Source of the DNA: Flavobacterium bernardetii
Lineage (GTDB): Bacteria > Bacteroidota > Bacteroidia > Flavobacteriales > Flavobacteriaceae
Assembly (NCBI RefSeq): GCF_011305415.1
Contig: NZ_JAANOQ010000005.1
Span: 62,001 to 126,000, forward strand
Reading direction: 5' to 3'
DNA: 64,000 nt
A model generated the notes under the pieces. The model was not told where the DNA came from and made no database searches. It worked only from the letters and a program-made list of their open reading frames with translations. Made by a program: the position numbers and the translations under genes. Shown piece by piece: positions 47,301 to 55,021 of this stretch (within the stretch, counting starts at the first letter, position 1; each line of letters starts with the position of its first letter).

Positions 47301-48846
47301 CAACATCAACAAAATCGCCATCTTGGTTGAAATCTATCCAAGCAAAACCTAAAACGGTATAATTCCCATGAGTATTAATTCTTGCAGATAATGAATACGT
47401 TACTCCTTGTTGTAAATTTGTTGAAATTGAAGAAGTATAATCAGAATAACCAGAAGGTTTCGCTGAAGTATTATTTATTGTGTTTAAAGTAACGTTTGTT
47501 AGAGAAGTTTGAAATGTAGTATTCCCATTTGAAGGACAATAAAGAGAACCTACTGGAATACATGAAACTTCAACACCACTTGACCAAGTTGAACCATTAC
47601 GAGTAAAAATTTTATACGTGTAATTTACACCATTCGTCAATCCAGTTACAGTAACTGTAGAAGTTGAACCTTTATAGACACAAAATCCACCATCAAAAGC
47701 TGTACCGCTTGAAAAAACGGTATTTGCTGTATAAGTACTACCATTACCAGTTGGTAAAGTTGCAGTAAACGAACTATTTGTAGCAAATATCAATATATTA
47801 TCATAACAATTGGTTGGCAATGACCATCCCACTGTTGATGCATTAGATACACAACTTGAAGTTACAGCGCCTGTAACATTTGTTGGAATATCATCCTGAA
47901 TAGTTTGTGTACCACTTGCAAATGCAGTTCCCGATTTATTTCCAGAAGCAAAAGTTAAGTTGGCAGTTGTAATGGCATTTATTCCTAAAGTATTTAAGGC
48001 AGTTGAAGGACAAGGCAAATCAGCTGTAATAAAAAAGTATCCTGTTGCACCATTTGCTATAACTTGTGATAATGTAGAAAAAGGATGTGCACCTGTACCC
48101 AAACCAGTTGTTATGGTTTTTATATTTGTATCTGTTACGCTATTAAAAACAGCATCTGTAGAATACCATAATTTGAAATTAGTAATATTACCAGCAGCAT
48201 AAGTACCCGTAGTTGTAAAGTTTACCGAATTTAATGTTGCATTTGCCGTAGTAACAGCCGTATTAAAGGCATAAACCACATTGTTTAAGGAGCCTTCTGT
48301 AATATTTGCAGCTGGAGCAGCAGGATTTGCTGAACTTAATACAATATCTGGAGTTGGGCCTGCAGCTACAGTAATATTTACATCATCCATTGTCATATTT
48401 GATGAACCTTTAGTGAAAGTCCATCTTACATATCTAGACGTAGAGTTTAATGTATACGGTCCTCTTGTTGTACATGTTGTTGGTAGTCCCGCAGTTCCAG
48501 TTAAACTAATTACAGAGGTGTAACTTAATCCGTCAGCAGATTCTTCAACTAGCAATACCGATGTAGATGCTGTAGTATTTGATTTAACTACAAATGATAA
48601 TTGATTAGGAGCAGAATCAAAATTCACTATCTTTAATTGGGCACTATTGTCAAATCTTGCTCCATTTGAACCAGAACAAGCAAATGTAGATAAATAAGAA
48701 AGTAAAGGAGTATCAGTCCAACCAGTTGGTGTTGAATCCCATACAGTTCTCGAAACTGGCAATGTTGCCTGCCCCCAACTTAAAACGGAGCACAATAAAG
48801 TAAAAATCAGTAAGGTTAATTTCGTAACGTAATTATTTTTCATCAT
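44344..48846 (-). CDS. T9SS type A secreted protein with GEVED, TIG/IPT and lamin-tail domains
   Basis: A 1500-residue surface or secreted protein without visible catalytic motif. Signal peptide ends SWGQ. The early part contains a beta-sandwich with LVEESADGLSY and fibronectin-like segments. A GEVED domain lies about 440-580 (IDFNQDGDFVDVGEAIDLG), a TIG/IPT domain about 585-655 (FAPTSGPTGTDVTINGTGF), and a lamin-tail domain about 665-790 (LIISEVYDS). Then come an Ig-like region, a TTWNGSVWSNG cassette from about 938 distantly matching the two proteases, and a T9SS sorting domain. It probably binds surfaces or polymers. Third gene of the T9SS cluster; all three are on the minus strand but separately terminated. 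Confidence 0.87.
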   Translation of the reverse strand: MMKNNYVTKLTLLIFTLLCSVLSWGQATLPVSRTVWDSTPTGWTDTPLLSYLSTFACSGSNGARFDNSAQLKIVNFDSAPNQLSFVVKSNTTASTSVLLVEESADGLSYTSVISLTGTAGLPTTCTTRGPYTLNSTSRYVRWTFTKGSSNMTMDDVNITVAAGPTPDIVLSSANPAAPAANITEGSLNNVVYAFNTAVTTANATLNSVNFTTTGTYAAGNITNFKLWYSTDAVFNSVTDTNIKTITTGLGTGAHPFSTLSQVIANGATGYFFITADLPCPSTALNTLGINAITTANLTFASGNKSGTAFASGTQTIQDDIPTNVTGAVTSSCVSNASTVGWSLPTNCYDNILIFATNSSFTATLPTGNGSTYTANTVFSSGTAFDGGFCVYKGSTSTVTVTGLTNGVNYTYKIFTRNGSTWSSGVEVSCIPVGSLYCPSNGNTTFQTSLTNVTLNTINNTSAKPSGYSDYTSSISTNLQQGVTYSLSARINTHGNYTVLGFAWIDFNQDGDFVDVGEAIDLGSAVNVVDGITSSSPVAITVPINAVPGVTRMRVIATYDGDSSPCLTGFDGEVEDYAINITAACVPTHSVASFAPTSGPTGTDVTINGTGFTAGTTVTFNGIAATVVFVNATQIIATVPAGSTTGTIKVNEAGCNLYVTPVFTQTKQSGVCSSGNNLNDLIISEVYDSVANNSWYMELYNPTGTAINLDAVGANYKLIRYGDIGTTTGLRSVDISGIIPPGGVYLADIGSDSACGALAFEYTNKGNGINENDEIRLTKNDVTVDIVHCPNEKGYTIRRNALATGPSATYNGADWTLLLNETCANLDIVPFSATSSLPSISANPIDVSACGTLASFVVNATASGAGVLTYQWYYNDNVASGWSVVNAGSFAGVTVTGNTSANLNLNGAIDTINGYQFYCAVIQNGTCTLLSDAAQLKTQSTTWNGSVWSNGTPTLTKSAILDGIYVTATNGNFSCCSLTVNATRTLTISSGGYVEVQNSITTNGTLDVLSDGSLVQISDLAVNTGNITYNRTANIRKQDYVYWSSPVAGFNNTAISPTTPLGFQYKWLPTTAGVNNFGNWTYANETMVLGKGYIVRGPNAFSLTALANYTATFTGVPNNGVVTIPISRGDYDGVNYNTGVSTTPGTKEDDNWNLVGNPYPSAIHAVNFLTLNTNIAGFVNVWTHGTLPSTAIADPFYNNYAYNYTPGDYISYNASGASSGPGVFNGRIAGGQGFLVSMLHTSVATTENLIFNNSLRNRTYNNSQFYKSTSINKNEEELEKHRIWFDLVSSTGTSTRSLLGYIEEATNGKDRLFDAFTNEKQSFNIFSLIDNELMLIQGRALPFDSNDKVTIGVSIPQDGLYKIALSSVDGLFSNANQNIYIEDKLLNIIYDIRTSPYSFMATKGITKDRFVIRFTNETALANETFDANNDVVVVSNQELSVVSRNEKIENIIVYDVLGRKLFEGKNIKATDFILPINKRNAPLLIEIGLENGIKVNKKTIY

Positions 48847-48850
48847 TTGA

Positions 48851-48860
48851 GGGGTTTAAT
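48851..48860 (-). promoter_or_regulatory. C-rich leader element before the GEVED/TIG gene
   Basis: On the mRNA strand ATTAAACCCC lies only 4 bp before the ATG. It shares TTAAACCCC with the elements before the two protease genes, although the surrounding stem is not conserved. Confidence 0.35.
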
Positions 48861-48992
48861 ATTATGCCTGCATAGTATTTTAAGAAAAACTACCAAACAA
48901 ATTATTTATATTTATATTTCTATTTTTTTATAAATCCTTAGTCTTTTTTAAACAAAGGGCGACAAATTTATACAAAATTATAATAATAAATG

Positions 48993-49000
48993 TAGTTTTG
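48993..49000 (+). promoter_or_regulatory. -7 box for recX
   Basis: TAGTTTTG matches TAnnTTTG, 32 bp upstream of the proposed TTG start of recX. Confidence 0.5.
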
Positions 49001-49032
49001 TAGATTATTTACATGAATAAATTGTTAACAAA

Positions 49033-49512
49033 TTGGAAAACCCTAAAAACACTGAACTTACTACAAATGAGGTAATTAATAAAATGGAATTTTATTGTTC
49101 CTACCAAGACCGTTGTCATAAAGAAGTAGAGCAAAAATTACGTAACTTTACCTTAATTCCAGAATTAAAAGAGAAAGTTATCGTTCATCTTATCGAAAAT
49201 AAATATATAGATGAAGAACGTTTTGCAAAAAGTTTTGCAAGAGGCAAGCACAACTATAAAGGTTGGGGTAAAAACAGAATTGTTCAAGAATTAAAATTCA
49301 GAGAAATTTCTAAAAGAAACATCGATTTAGCTTTGCTTGAACTTCCCAACGAAATATATCTTGAAAACTTTCATGCACTTGCAGAAAAAAATTGGGATTC
49401 TATCAAAGAACGAAAAGGACAAAAGAAAAATAAAAAATTCGTCGATTTTCTACTTCGAAAAGGATATGAAACGAGTTTAATTTTCGAAAAACTAAAAGAA
49501 TTAGACAAATAA
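49033..49512 (+). CDS. recX: Regulatory protein RecX
   Basis: A 159-residue RecX-type RecA modulator made of three-helix repeats. MEFYCSYQDRCHKEVEQKL (about 18-36) is the typical first repeat in Bacteroidota. YIDEERFAKSFARGKHNYKGWGKNRIVQEL (about 59-88) is the highly conserved second, and KFVDFLLRKGYETSLIFEKL the third. TTG at 49033 is taken as start because the helix before MEFYCS is needed for the fold and no ATG is in frame upstream of a stop at 49018. ATG 49084 is the alternative. It would inhibit RecA filament extension. Confidence 0.87.
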   Translation: MENPKNTELTTNEVINKMEFYCSYQDRCHKEVEQKLRNFTLIPELKEKVIVHLIENKYIDEERFAKSFARGKHNYKGWGKNRIVQELKFREISKRNIDLALLELPNEIYLENFHALAEKNWDSIKERKGQKKNKKFVDFLLRKGYETSLIFEKLKELDK

Positions 49513-49545
49513 AAAAGGCTGGAAATCCCAACCTTTTCTCTCATT
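49513..49545 (+). terminator. Terminator of recX
   Basis: AAAGGcTGG and CCAaCCTTTT form a stem with one mismatch and a short loop directly after the recX stop codon. Confidence 0.65.
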
Positions 49546-49909
49546 TTCACTTAAATTATAACGACAAACTACTAGAAACGTTTTTTTTAAATGAAATTGG
49601 CAAGTATTTCAAATTACACAACTACTTTGACATACTTTATAAAACTACACACTCAAATTCTTAACAAGCTAACATCAAACAAACCAATAAAAAAAAGAAT
49701 ATCCCTAATTGTAATTGAAAAGATATCATCCACCAAAAACATGTTTTATCTTCCCTTAATTCTATATTCATTTTTAAATGTTTTATATTTTACAGGCGCA
49801 AAATTAGAGTATCAATATTATATGAAACCGGAGTTAGTGTTATATAAAAGTTAACCTCAACAAAATCATATTAAGAAAATATTCGTTTTTTTGTTGCACC
49901 TAAAAGCTA
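49546..49909. other. Intergenic region between recX and thiL without a supported gene
   Basis: About 365 bp of very AT-rich sequence. An 87-codon frame at 49591-49854 has no recognisable domain, atypical Ile/Ser/Thr/Lys-rich composition and no clear upstream promoter box, so it is not called as a gene. Nothing else is recognisable. Confidence 0.5.
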
Positions 49910-49917
49910 TAACTTTG
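49910..49917 (+). promoter_or_regulatory. -7 box for thiL
   Basis: TAACTTTG matches TAnnTTTG, with TTG motifs 13-16 bp upstream (49891-49896). The ATG follows at 49934. No TPP riboswitch-like structure is seen. Confidence 0.55.
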
Positions 49918-49933
49918 CAAAAAAGAAAACTAC

Positions 49934-50989
49934 ATGTTAGAAAATAAAGATCAAAAAAGAACCAGCATTGCTAGTTTAGGTGAATTCGGATTAATTGAAC
50001 ATTTAACCAAACATTTCAAAATCAATCAAAAAAGCACGCTTAAAGGTATTGGTGACGATGCAGCTGTTTTAGATTTTGCAGATAAAAAAGTAGTTATTTC
50101 TACCGATTTACTAGTCGAAGGCGTACATTTCGATTTAAGTTATATGCCATTGAAACATTTAGGATACAAAGCTATTGTTTCAAACATTTCTGATATTTGT
50201 GCAATGAACGCAGTGCCAACTCAGGTTACTGTTTCGGTTGCCGTTTCTAATCGTTTTCCTTTAGAAGCAATGGAAGAACTTTTTGCTGGAATCACTTTAG
50301 CCGCTAACACTTATAATGTAGATGTAATTGGTGGCGACACCACTTCTTCTCAAAAAGGATTAATCATCAGTATTACAGCTATTGGCGAAGCTAATTTAGA
50401 AGATATCGCATACAGAAGTGGCGCACAACAAACCGATTTATTAGTGGTTTCTGGCGATTTAGGCGCAGCATATATGGGCTTACAAGTGTTAGAAAGAGAA
50501 AAACAAGTATTTCAAGTTAACCCAAATAACCAACCTATTTTAGACGATTATACGTATTTAATAGAACGTCAATTAAAGCCTGAAGCTAGAAATGACGTAA
50601 AAGAATTATTAGAAAAATTAGAAGTTCAACCAACATCAATGATTGACATTTCGGATGGTTTATCCTCTGAAGTGATGCACATTTGTAAGCAAAGTAAATT
50701 AGGTTGTAATTTATACGAAGAAAAAATTCCGGTTGATCCACAATTAATTAATGTGTGCGAAGAATTTAATGTAGATATTACCACAATTGCTTTAAACGGT
50801 GGTGAAGATTACGAATTGCTTTTCACCATTAAAATGGAAGATTTCGAAAAAATAAAACACAATCCAAACTTTACAATAATTGGACACATGGTTGCAGAAA
50901 GTGAAGGCATGCATTTAGTCACTCGTGCCAACACCAAAATTGAATTAAAAGCCAGAGGTTGGAATAGTTTAATGGAAGAACAAGAATAA
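49934..50989 (+). CDS. thiL: Thiamine-monophosphate kinase
   Basis: A 351-residue ATP-dependent kinase producing thiamine diphosphate from thiamine monophosphate. GIGDDAAVLDF (about 37-47) is the metal/ATP-binding signature of the PurM/ThiL fold. STDLLVEGVHFDLSYMPLKHLGYKA (about 56-80) and VIGGDTTSSQKGLIIS (about 130-146) are ThiL-specific, and IDISDGLSSEV and LNGGEDYELLFT occur in the C-terminal half. Length is normal. It is not in an operon with other thiamine genes. Confidence 0.94.
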   Translation: MLENKDQKRTSIASLGEFGLIEHLTKHFKINQKSTLKGIGDDAAVLDFADKKVVISTDLLVEGVHFDLSYMPLKHLGYKAIVSNISDICAMNAVPTQVTVSVAVSNRFPLEAMEELFAGITLAANTYNVDVIGGDTTSSQKGLIISITAIGEANLEDIAYRSGAQQTDLLVVSGDLGAAYMGLQVLEREKQVFQVNPNNQPILDDYTYLIERQLKPEARNDVKELLEKLEVQPTSMIDISDGLSSEVMHICKQSKLGCNLYEEKIPVDPQLINVCEEFNVDITTIALNGGEDYELLFTIKMEDFEKIKHNPNFTIIGHMVAESEGMHLVTRANTKIELKARGWNSLMEEQE

Positions 50990-51002
50990 ATCAATTTTTG
51001 TC

Positions 51003-51071
51003 ATACTGAAAACTTGTTTCAGTATCTAAAAAAAAGACCTAACAGATTTTAGAATTTGTCAGGTCTTTTTT
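51003..51071. terminator. Double hairpin between convergent thiL and rnhA
   Basis: ATACTGAAA / TTTCAGTAT (51004-51026) and AAAAAGACCT / AGGTCTTTTT (about 51033-51071) form consecutive stem-loops. The second is flanked by A and T runs, so it can terminate transcription from either side. Confidence 0.7.
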
Positions 51072-51092
51072 ATTGGTTATATTCAGAACTAT

Positions 51093-51572
51093 TTACATCA
51101 ATTTTTGTTCTTCGGTTTCGTAAAAAGTATCTATGTTTAGATTTTTTTGTTGCGATGCCATAACAGCTAATTCATCACAACGTTCGTTTTGAGGATGATT
51201 ATTATGTCCTTTTATCCACACGAATTTCACATTATGTTGACGGTAAATTTTTAAAAATCGCATCCATAAATCGGGGTTTTTTCGGTCCTTGAAAGATTTT
51301 TTCTCCCAACCAAAAACCCAACCTTTCTCTACAGAATCCACCACATATTTAGAATCTGAAACGACTAGAACTGATGTTTTCGGTGCTTTTAATTTCTCTA
51401 AACCTACAATTACGCCTAATAATTCCATTCGGTTATTAGTCGTATGTCTAAATCCTTCAAAAAACTCTTTTTTATATGGCGTGCCCACCATTTCCATCAC
51501 CACACCATAACCACCTGGACCAGGATTTCCTTTGGCAGCGCCATCTGTATATATGTGAACTTGGTAGGACAT
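51093..51572 (-). CDS. rnhA: Ribonuclease HI
   Basis: A 159-residue type 1 RNase H degrading RNA in RNA-DNA hybrids. The catalytic carboxylates are all present: Asp10 (IYTDGA), Glu50 (NNRMELLG), Asp73 (VVSDSKYVVD) and the C-terminal Asp in NERCDELA. The basic-protrusion region GWVFGWEKKSFKDRKNPDLW is present, as in the E. coli enzyme. The upstream 90 bp has repeated TTAGATTT runs and no clear -7 box. Confidence 0.95.
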   Translation of the reverse strand: MSYQVHIYTDGAAKGNPGPGGYGVVMEMVGTPYKKEFFEGFRHTTNNRMELLGVIVGLEKLKAPKTSVLVVSDSKYVVDSVEKGWVFGWEKKSFKDRKNPDLWMRFLKIYRQHNVKFVWIKGHNNHPQNERCDELAVMASQQKNLNIDTFYETEEQKLM

Positions 51573-51664
51573 GTTAGATTTATTAGATTTTTAGATTTAT
51601 TGGATTTGTTAGATGTTGAAATTAAGAAAATTTAGCGGATTTGACTTTCTAAGAAGTCTAAAAT

Positions 51665-52228
51665 CTAACCTTCTAACAATCTTACTATCACTTTCGGAAA
51701 ATGCTCCATTTCTAATTCGTGAATTTTTTGTGCGATTTCTTCTGCTGTTGTACAATTTTCTATAGCTACATTCGCTTGAAAAATGAATTCGCCTTCATCA
51801 AAATGTTCATTGACATAATGTACCGTAATGCCGGTTTCTTTTTCTTTTTTTTCCAATACGGCGTTGTGCACGTTCATACCATACATTCCTTTTCCACCAT
51901 AATTTGGCAACAAAGCGGGATGAATATTTATGACTTTATTCGGAAAGGCATTTATAATATGAACAGGGAATTTCAATAAGAAACCTGCTAAAACAATTAA
52001 ATCAGGTTGTAATTCTTGTAAGTTGTTTAAAACAGTATCATCTGAAAGCTCGGTTTTGTTGAACACATACGTTGGAACTTGAAACTTTTTTGCTCTTTCA
52101 ATCACTTTGGCATGTGAATTGTTTGTGAACACACCGACTACAGTTCCTTGACCCGATTTCTCGAAATGTGCCATTATGTTTTCTGCATTAGAACCATTGC
52201 CAGAAGCAAAAAGTACAATCTTTTTCAT
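51665..52228 (-). CDS. purN: Phosphoribosylglycinamide formyltransferase
   Basis: A 187-residue GART enzyme using 10-formyltetrahydrofolate in purine synthesis. MKKIVLFASGNGSNAENIM is the phosphate-binding N-terminus, which is why the start at 52228 is chosen over the in-frame ATG seven codons upstream. NIHPALLPNYGGKGMYG contains the catalytic Asn-His, and HYVNEHFDEGEFIFQ the partner Asp. It has a TACTTTTG box upstream and is not linked to purF. Confidence 0.94.
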   Translation of the reverse strand: MKKIVLFASGNGSNAENIMAHFEKSGQGTVVGVFTNNSHAKVIERAKKFQVPTYVFNKTELSDDTVLNNLQELQPDLIVLAGFLLKFPVHIINAFPNKVINIHPALLPNYGGKGMYGMNVHNAVLEKKEKETGITVHYVNEHFDEGEFIFQANVAIENCTTAEEIAQKIHELEMEHFPKVIVRLLEG

Positions 52229-52282
52229 GATAAATCTCTTTTTTTTCAACTTATTACAACAATAAATCGTCTAAATTTCACA

Positions 52283-52290
52283 CAAAAGTA
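52283..52290 (-). promoter_or_regulatory. -7 box for purN
   Basis: TACTTTTG on the minus strand matches TAnnTTTG, 54 bp upstream of the chosen purN start. Confidence 0.5.
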
Positions 52291-52417
52291 TAAATTCCTT
52301 TAGGTTTAGACACTAAAAACAAAAGAAATAAAAATATTTTTTAAAGTAAAAGTATAGAGAATTAGGCCATTGAAAGTTTTTTTTATAAATTCGTAGTTAT
52401 ATTTACTAACAAAAATG

Positions 52418-52446
52418 TTGTTTTAAAATAAAGTTTTTTATTTTTG
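52418..52446 (+). promoter_or_regulatory. Promoter of acpP (TTG-N18-TATTTTTG)
   Basis: -33 TTG at 52418-52420, 18-bp spacer, -7 TATTTTTG at 52439-52446. The acpP ATG is at 52475. A strong consensus match, fitting a highly expressed gene. Confidence 0.75.
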
Positions 52447-52474
52447 CCAACAAATAAATTAAAAATTAAAAATT

Positions 52475-52711
52475 ATGTCAGACATTGCATCAAGAGTAAA
52501 AGCGATTATCGTGGACAAATTAGGTGTTGACGAAAACGAAGTAGTAACAGAAGCAAGCTTCACTAACGATTTAGGTGCTGATTCATTGGACACTGTAGAG
52601 CTTATTATGGAATTCGAAAAAGAATTTGATATCCAAATTCCAGACGACCAAGCTGAAAACATTGCTACTGTAGGTCAAGCAATTTCTTACATCGAAGAAG
52701 CTAAGAAATAA
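52475..52711 (+). CDS. acpP: Acyl carrier protein
   Basis: A 78-residue acidic four-helix carrier for fatty-acid synthesis. Ser37 in the [10 protein letters not shown] motif is the 4'-phosphopantetheine attachment site. Length and charge are normal. It is followed by a terminator and then fabF, with which it shares the pathway. Confidence 0.97.
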   Translation: MSDIASRVKAIIVDKLGVDENEVVTEASFTNDLGADSLDTVELIMEFEKEFDIQIPDDQAENIATVGQAISYIEEAKK

Positions 52712-52718
52712 TAACCAT

Positions 52719-52750
52719 TCATCCGTGTAAATTTATTTTTATACGGATGT
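52719..52750 (+). terminator. Terminator of acpP
   Basis: CATCCGT pairs with ACGGATG around an AT-rich loop, 8 bp after the stop codon and followed by a T-rich stretch. Some read-through into fabF is possible. Confidence 0.6.
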
Positions 52751-52785
52751 TGTTATTTTTGTTTCTGTTTTTAAAAATCTTTGTT

Positions 52786-52793
52786 TAGATTTG
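52786..52793 (+). promoter_or_regulatory. -7 box for fabF
   Basis: TAGATTTG matches TAnnTTTG, 112 bp upstream of the fabF ATG. This leaves a leader of about 105 nt that contains paired inverted repeats. Confidence 0.5.
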
Positions 52794-52796
52794 TAA

Positions 52797-52884
52797 AAAC
52801 ATTGATTGTATTACAATCATTCAACATAAGACATTTATGTAATACCCAATGTTTATATTTATAATATGATACATTGGGTTTTTC
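52797..52884 (+). promoter_or_regulatory. Candidate attenuator-like leader upstream of fabF
   Basis: ACCCAATGT (52844-52852) and ACATTGGGT (52871-52879) form a perfect 9-bp stem followed by TTTTT, like an intrinsic terminator, yet it sits 22 bp before the fabF ATG. AAACATTG at 52797-52804 is perfectly complementary to CAATGTTT at 52847-52854. Pairing there would break the terminator stem. GATTGTA/TACAATC near 52804-52818 adds another small hairpin. Function is inferred. Confidence 0.4.
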
Positions 52885-52905
52885 TATATAACTAAAAAAA
52901 TATTT

Positions 52906-54159
52906 ATGCAATTAAAACGTGTAGTAGTTACAGGACTTGGAGCTTTAACTCCAATTGGAAACAACATTCAAGAATATTGGGATGCCTTAATTAGCGGAAA
53001 AAGCGGTGCGGCACCAATTACTTATTATGACACTGAAAAACATAAAACAAAATTTGCTTGTGAAGTCAAAAACTTCAATATCGAAGAATTTATCGATAGA
53101 AAAGAAGCAAGACGTATGGATAAATTTGCTCAATACGCTATTGTAGCTGGTGAGCAAGCTATTGCAGATGCTGGGATTTTAGATTCAAATGTAGATAAAA
53201 AAAGAGTGGGTGTAATTTGGGGTGCTGGAATTGGAGGTTTAGAAACGTTCCAAGAAGAAGTACTAAGTTATGCTAAAGGTGACGGAACACCTCGTTTCAA
53301 TCCTTTCTTTATCCCTAAAATGATTGCCGATATTGCTCCAGCTCATATTTCTATGAGAAATGGCTTTATGGGTCCAAACTATACAACAGTTTCTGCTTGT
53401 GCTTCTTCAGCAAATGCTATGATTGACGCTTTCAACTACATTCGTTTAGGAATGTGTGATGTGATTGTTTCTGGTGGTTCTGAAGCAGCTGTAACGATTG
53501 CAGGAATGGGCGGATTTAACTCAATGCAAGCTTTATCAACAAGAAACGATTCTCCTGAAACGGCTTCAAGACCATTTGACGCTAACAGAGATGGATTTGT
53601 TTTAGGTGAAGGTGCTGGTGCATTAGTTTTTGAAGAATACGAACACGCAAAAGCACGTGGTGCAAAAATATATTGTGAAGTTGGTGGTGGTGGAATGTCA
53701 TCTGATGCGTATCACTTAACGGCTCCACATCCAGAAGGAATTGGAGTTATTGCAGTAATGGAAAATACATTACGTGATGCAGGAATGAAACCAGAAGATG
53801 TTGATCATATTAACACACACGGAACGTCAACACCATTAGGTGATGTTGCCGAATTAAAAGCAATCAGTCACGTTTTTGGAACTCACGCTAAAAACATTAA
53901 TATCAATTCTACAAAATCAATGACAGGTCACTTGTTAGGAGCTGCTGGCGCTATTGAAGCTATTGCTTCTATCCTAGCGATGAAACATAGTATTGTTCCT
54001 CCAACAATTAACCACACAACGGTTGATGAAAATATCGATCCGTCATTAAATTTAACTTTAAATGTTCCTCAAAAAAGAGAAATTAAAGTAGCTATGAGTA
54101 ACACTTTTGGATTTGGTGGACACAATGCTTGTGTGCTTTTCAAAAAAATAGAAGAATAA
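52906..54159 (+). CDS. fabF: 3-oxoacyl-[acyl-carrier-protein] synthase II
   Basis: A 417-residue condensing enzyme extending acyl-ACP with malonyl-ACP. The catalytic triad is visible: Cys165 in TTVSACASSANAM, His305 in NTHGTSTPLGD and His342 in SMTGHLLGAAG. It is full length, lies 3 bp upstream of rnc and is clearly co-transcribed with it. The acpP-fabF-rnc order is common in Bacteroidota and other bacteria. Confidence 0.96.
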   Translation: MQLKRVVVTGLGALTPIGNNIQEYWDALISGKSGAAPITYYDTEKHKTKFACEVKNFNIEEFIDRKEARRMDKFAQYAIVAGEQAIADAGILDSNVDKKRVGVIWGAGIGGLETFQEEVLSYAKGDGTPRFNPFFIPKMIADIAPAHISMRNGFMGPNYTTVSACASSANAMIDAFNYIRLGMCDVIVSGGSEAAVTIAGMGGFNSMQALSTRNDSPETASRPFDANRDGFVLGEGAGALVFEEYEHAKARGAKIYCEVGGGGMSSDAYHLTAPHPEGIGVIAVMENTLRDAGMKPEDVDHINTHGTSTPLGDVAELKAISHVFGTHAKNININSTKSMTGHLLGAAGAIEAIASILAMKHSIVPPTINHTTVDENIDPSLNLTLNVPQKREIKVAMSNTFGFGGHNACVLFKKIEE

Positions 54160-54162
54160 TTC

Positions 54163-54912
54163 ATGCGCAGAATTTTAAAAAAAATATTGAAAAAATCCCC
54201 ATCTTCTAATCAAGACGGGGTTTTTTTTGGAAAAATAACCAAAATTCTAGGTTTCAAACCCAACTCTGAAGAATTTTACAAACACGCTTTTACACATCGT
54301 TCTTCTAATAAAGTTGATGAAAACGGTTACCCAATTAGTTATGAACGTTTAGAATTTTTAGGCGATGCGATGTTAGGTAGTGTAATTGCCGCACATTTAT
54401 ACAAAAAAGTACCAACTGGTGACGAAGGCTATTTAACTAAAATGCGTTCTAAAATTGTGAGTAGAGAGCATTTGAATGAATTGGGGCGCGATTTCCATTT
54501 GGTGGATTTCATCGAAAGTAAAGTCAATCCTTCTCATTTTGGCGATAATATTCACGGAAATTTATGCGAAGCTTTCATCGGAGCCATTTATTTAGATAAA
54601 GGTTTTCCATTTTGCGAAAAGTTCATTCATGAAAAAATTATCAAGCCTTATGTTGATATTGCTCGATTAGAAGGCAAAGTGATCAGCTATAAAAGTTTAA
54701 TTATCGAATGGTGTCAGAAAGAAAAAATCAATTTTAAATTTGAAGTTTTTGAAGATGACGGCAAAGAAGGCGTGAAACATTTTGGTGTTAAATTATTAAT
54801 GGATAATGAAGTAATTAGCAAAGCCAGAGCAACTTCTAAGAAAAAAGCCGAAGAAACCGCTGCTAAAAGAGCGTTTTTTGCTTTGCAAGATAGAATTGAA
54901 AACAAATCATAA
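54163..54912 (+). CDS. rnc: Ribonuclease III
   Basis: A 249-residue double-stranded-RNA endonuclease. The catalytic signature YERLEFLGDAMLGSV is near residues 60-75 and the second acidic site in CEAFIGAIYLDKGF near 140. A double-stranded-RNA-binding domain occupies about 175-245 (SKARATSKKKAEETAAKRAF). The N-terminal ~20 residues are basic and variable. It processes rRNA and structured mRNAs. The start 3 bp after fabF suggests translational coupling. Confidence 0.95.
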   Translation: MRRILKKILKKSPSSNQDGVFFGKITKILGFKPNSEEFYKHAFTHRSSNKVDENGYPISYERLEFLGDAMLGSVIAAHLYKKVPTGDEGYLTKMRSKIVSREHLNELGRDFHLVDFIESKVNPSHFGDNIHGNLCEAFIGAIYLDKGFPFCEKFIHEKIIKPYVDIARLEGKVISYKSLIIEWCQKEKINFKFEVFEDDGKEGVKHFGVKLLMDNEVISKARATSKKKAEETAAKRAFFALQDRIENKS

Positions 54913-54995
54913 AAGTTTTTATTAACTACAACGTTTGAATTAAAAATTTAATGGTTTAGAAACCTATTTTACAACTGTATCCTACTTTTTAAACC

Positions 54996-55003
54996 TATCT
55001 TTG
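54996..55003 (+). promoter_or_regulatory. -7 box for the IPExxxVDY-pyk unit
   Basis: TATCTTTG matches TAnnTTTG, 18 bp upstream of the ATG at 55022. Confidence 0.55.
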
Positions 55004-55021
55004 TAATTATTAAAAAACAGA

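Noticed and set aside
49591..49854. 87-codon frame between recX and thiL
   Set aside because: No domain, signal peptide or promoter box; composition typical of translated AT-rich intergenic DNA.
51573..51664. Repeated TTAGATTT runs between rnhA and purN considered as an operator array
   Set aside because: Irregular spacing and low complexity; no -7 box or palindrome supports a site.
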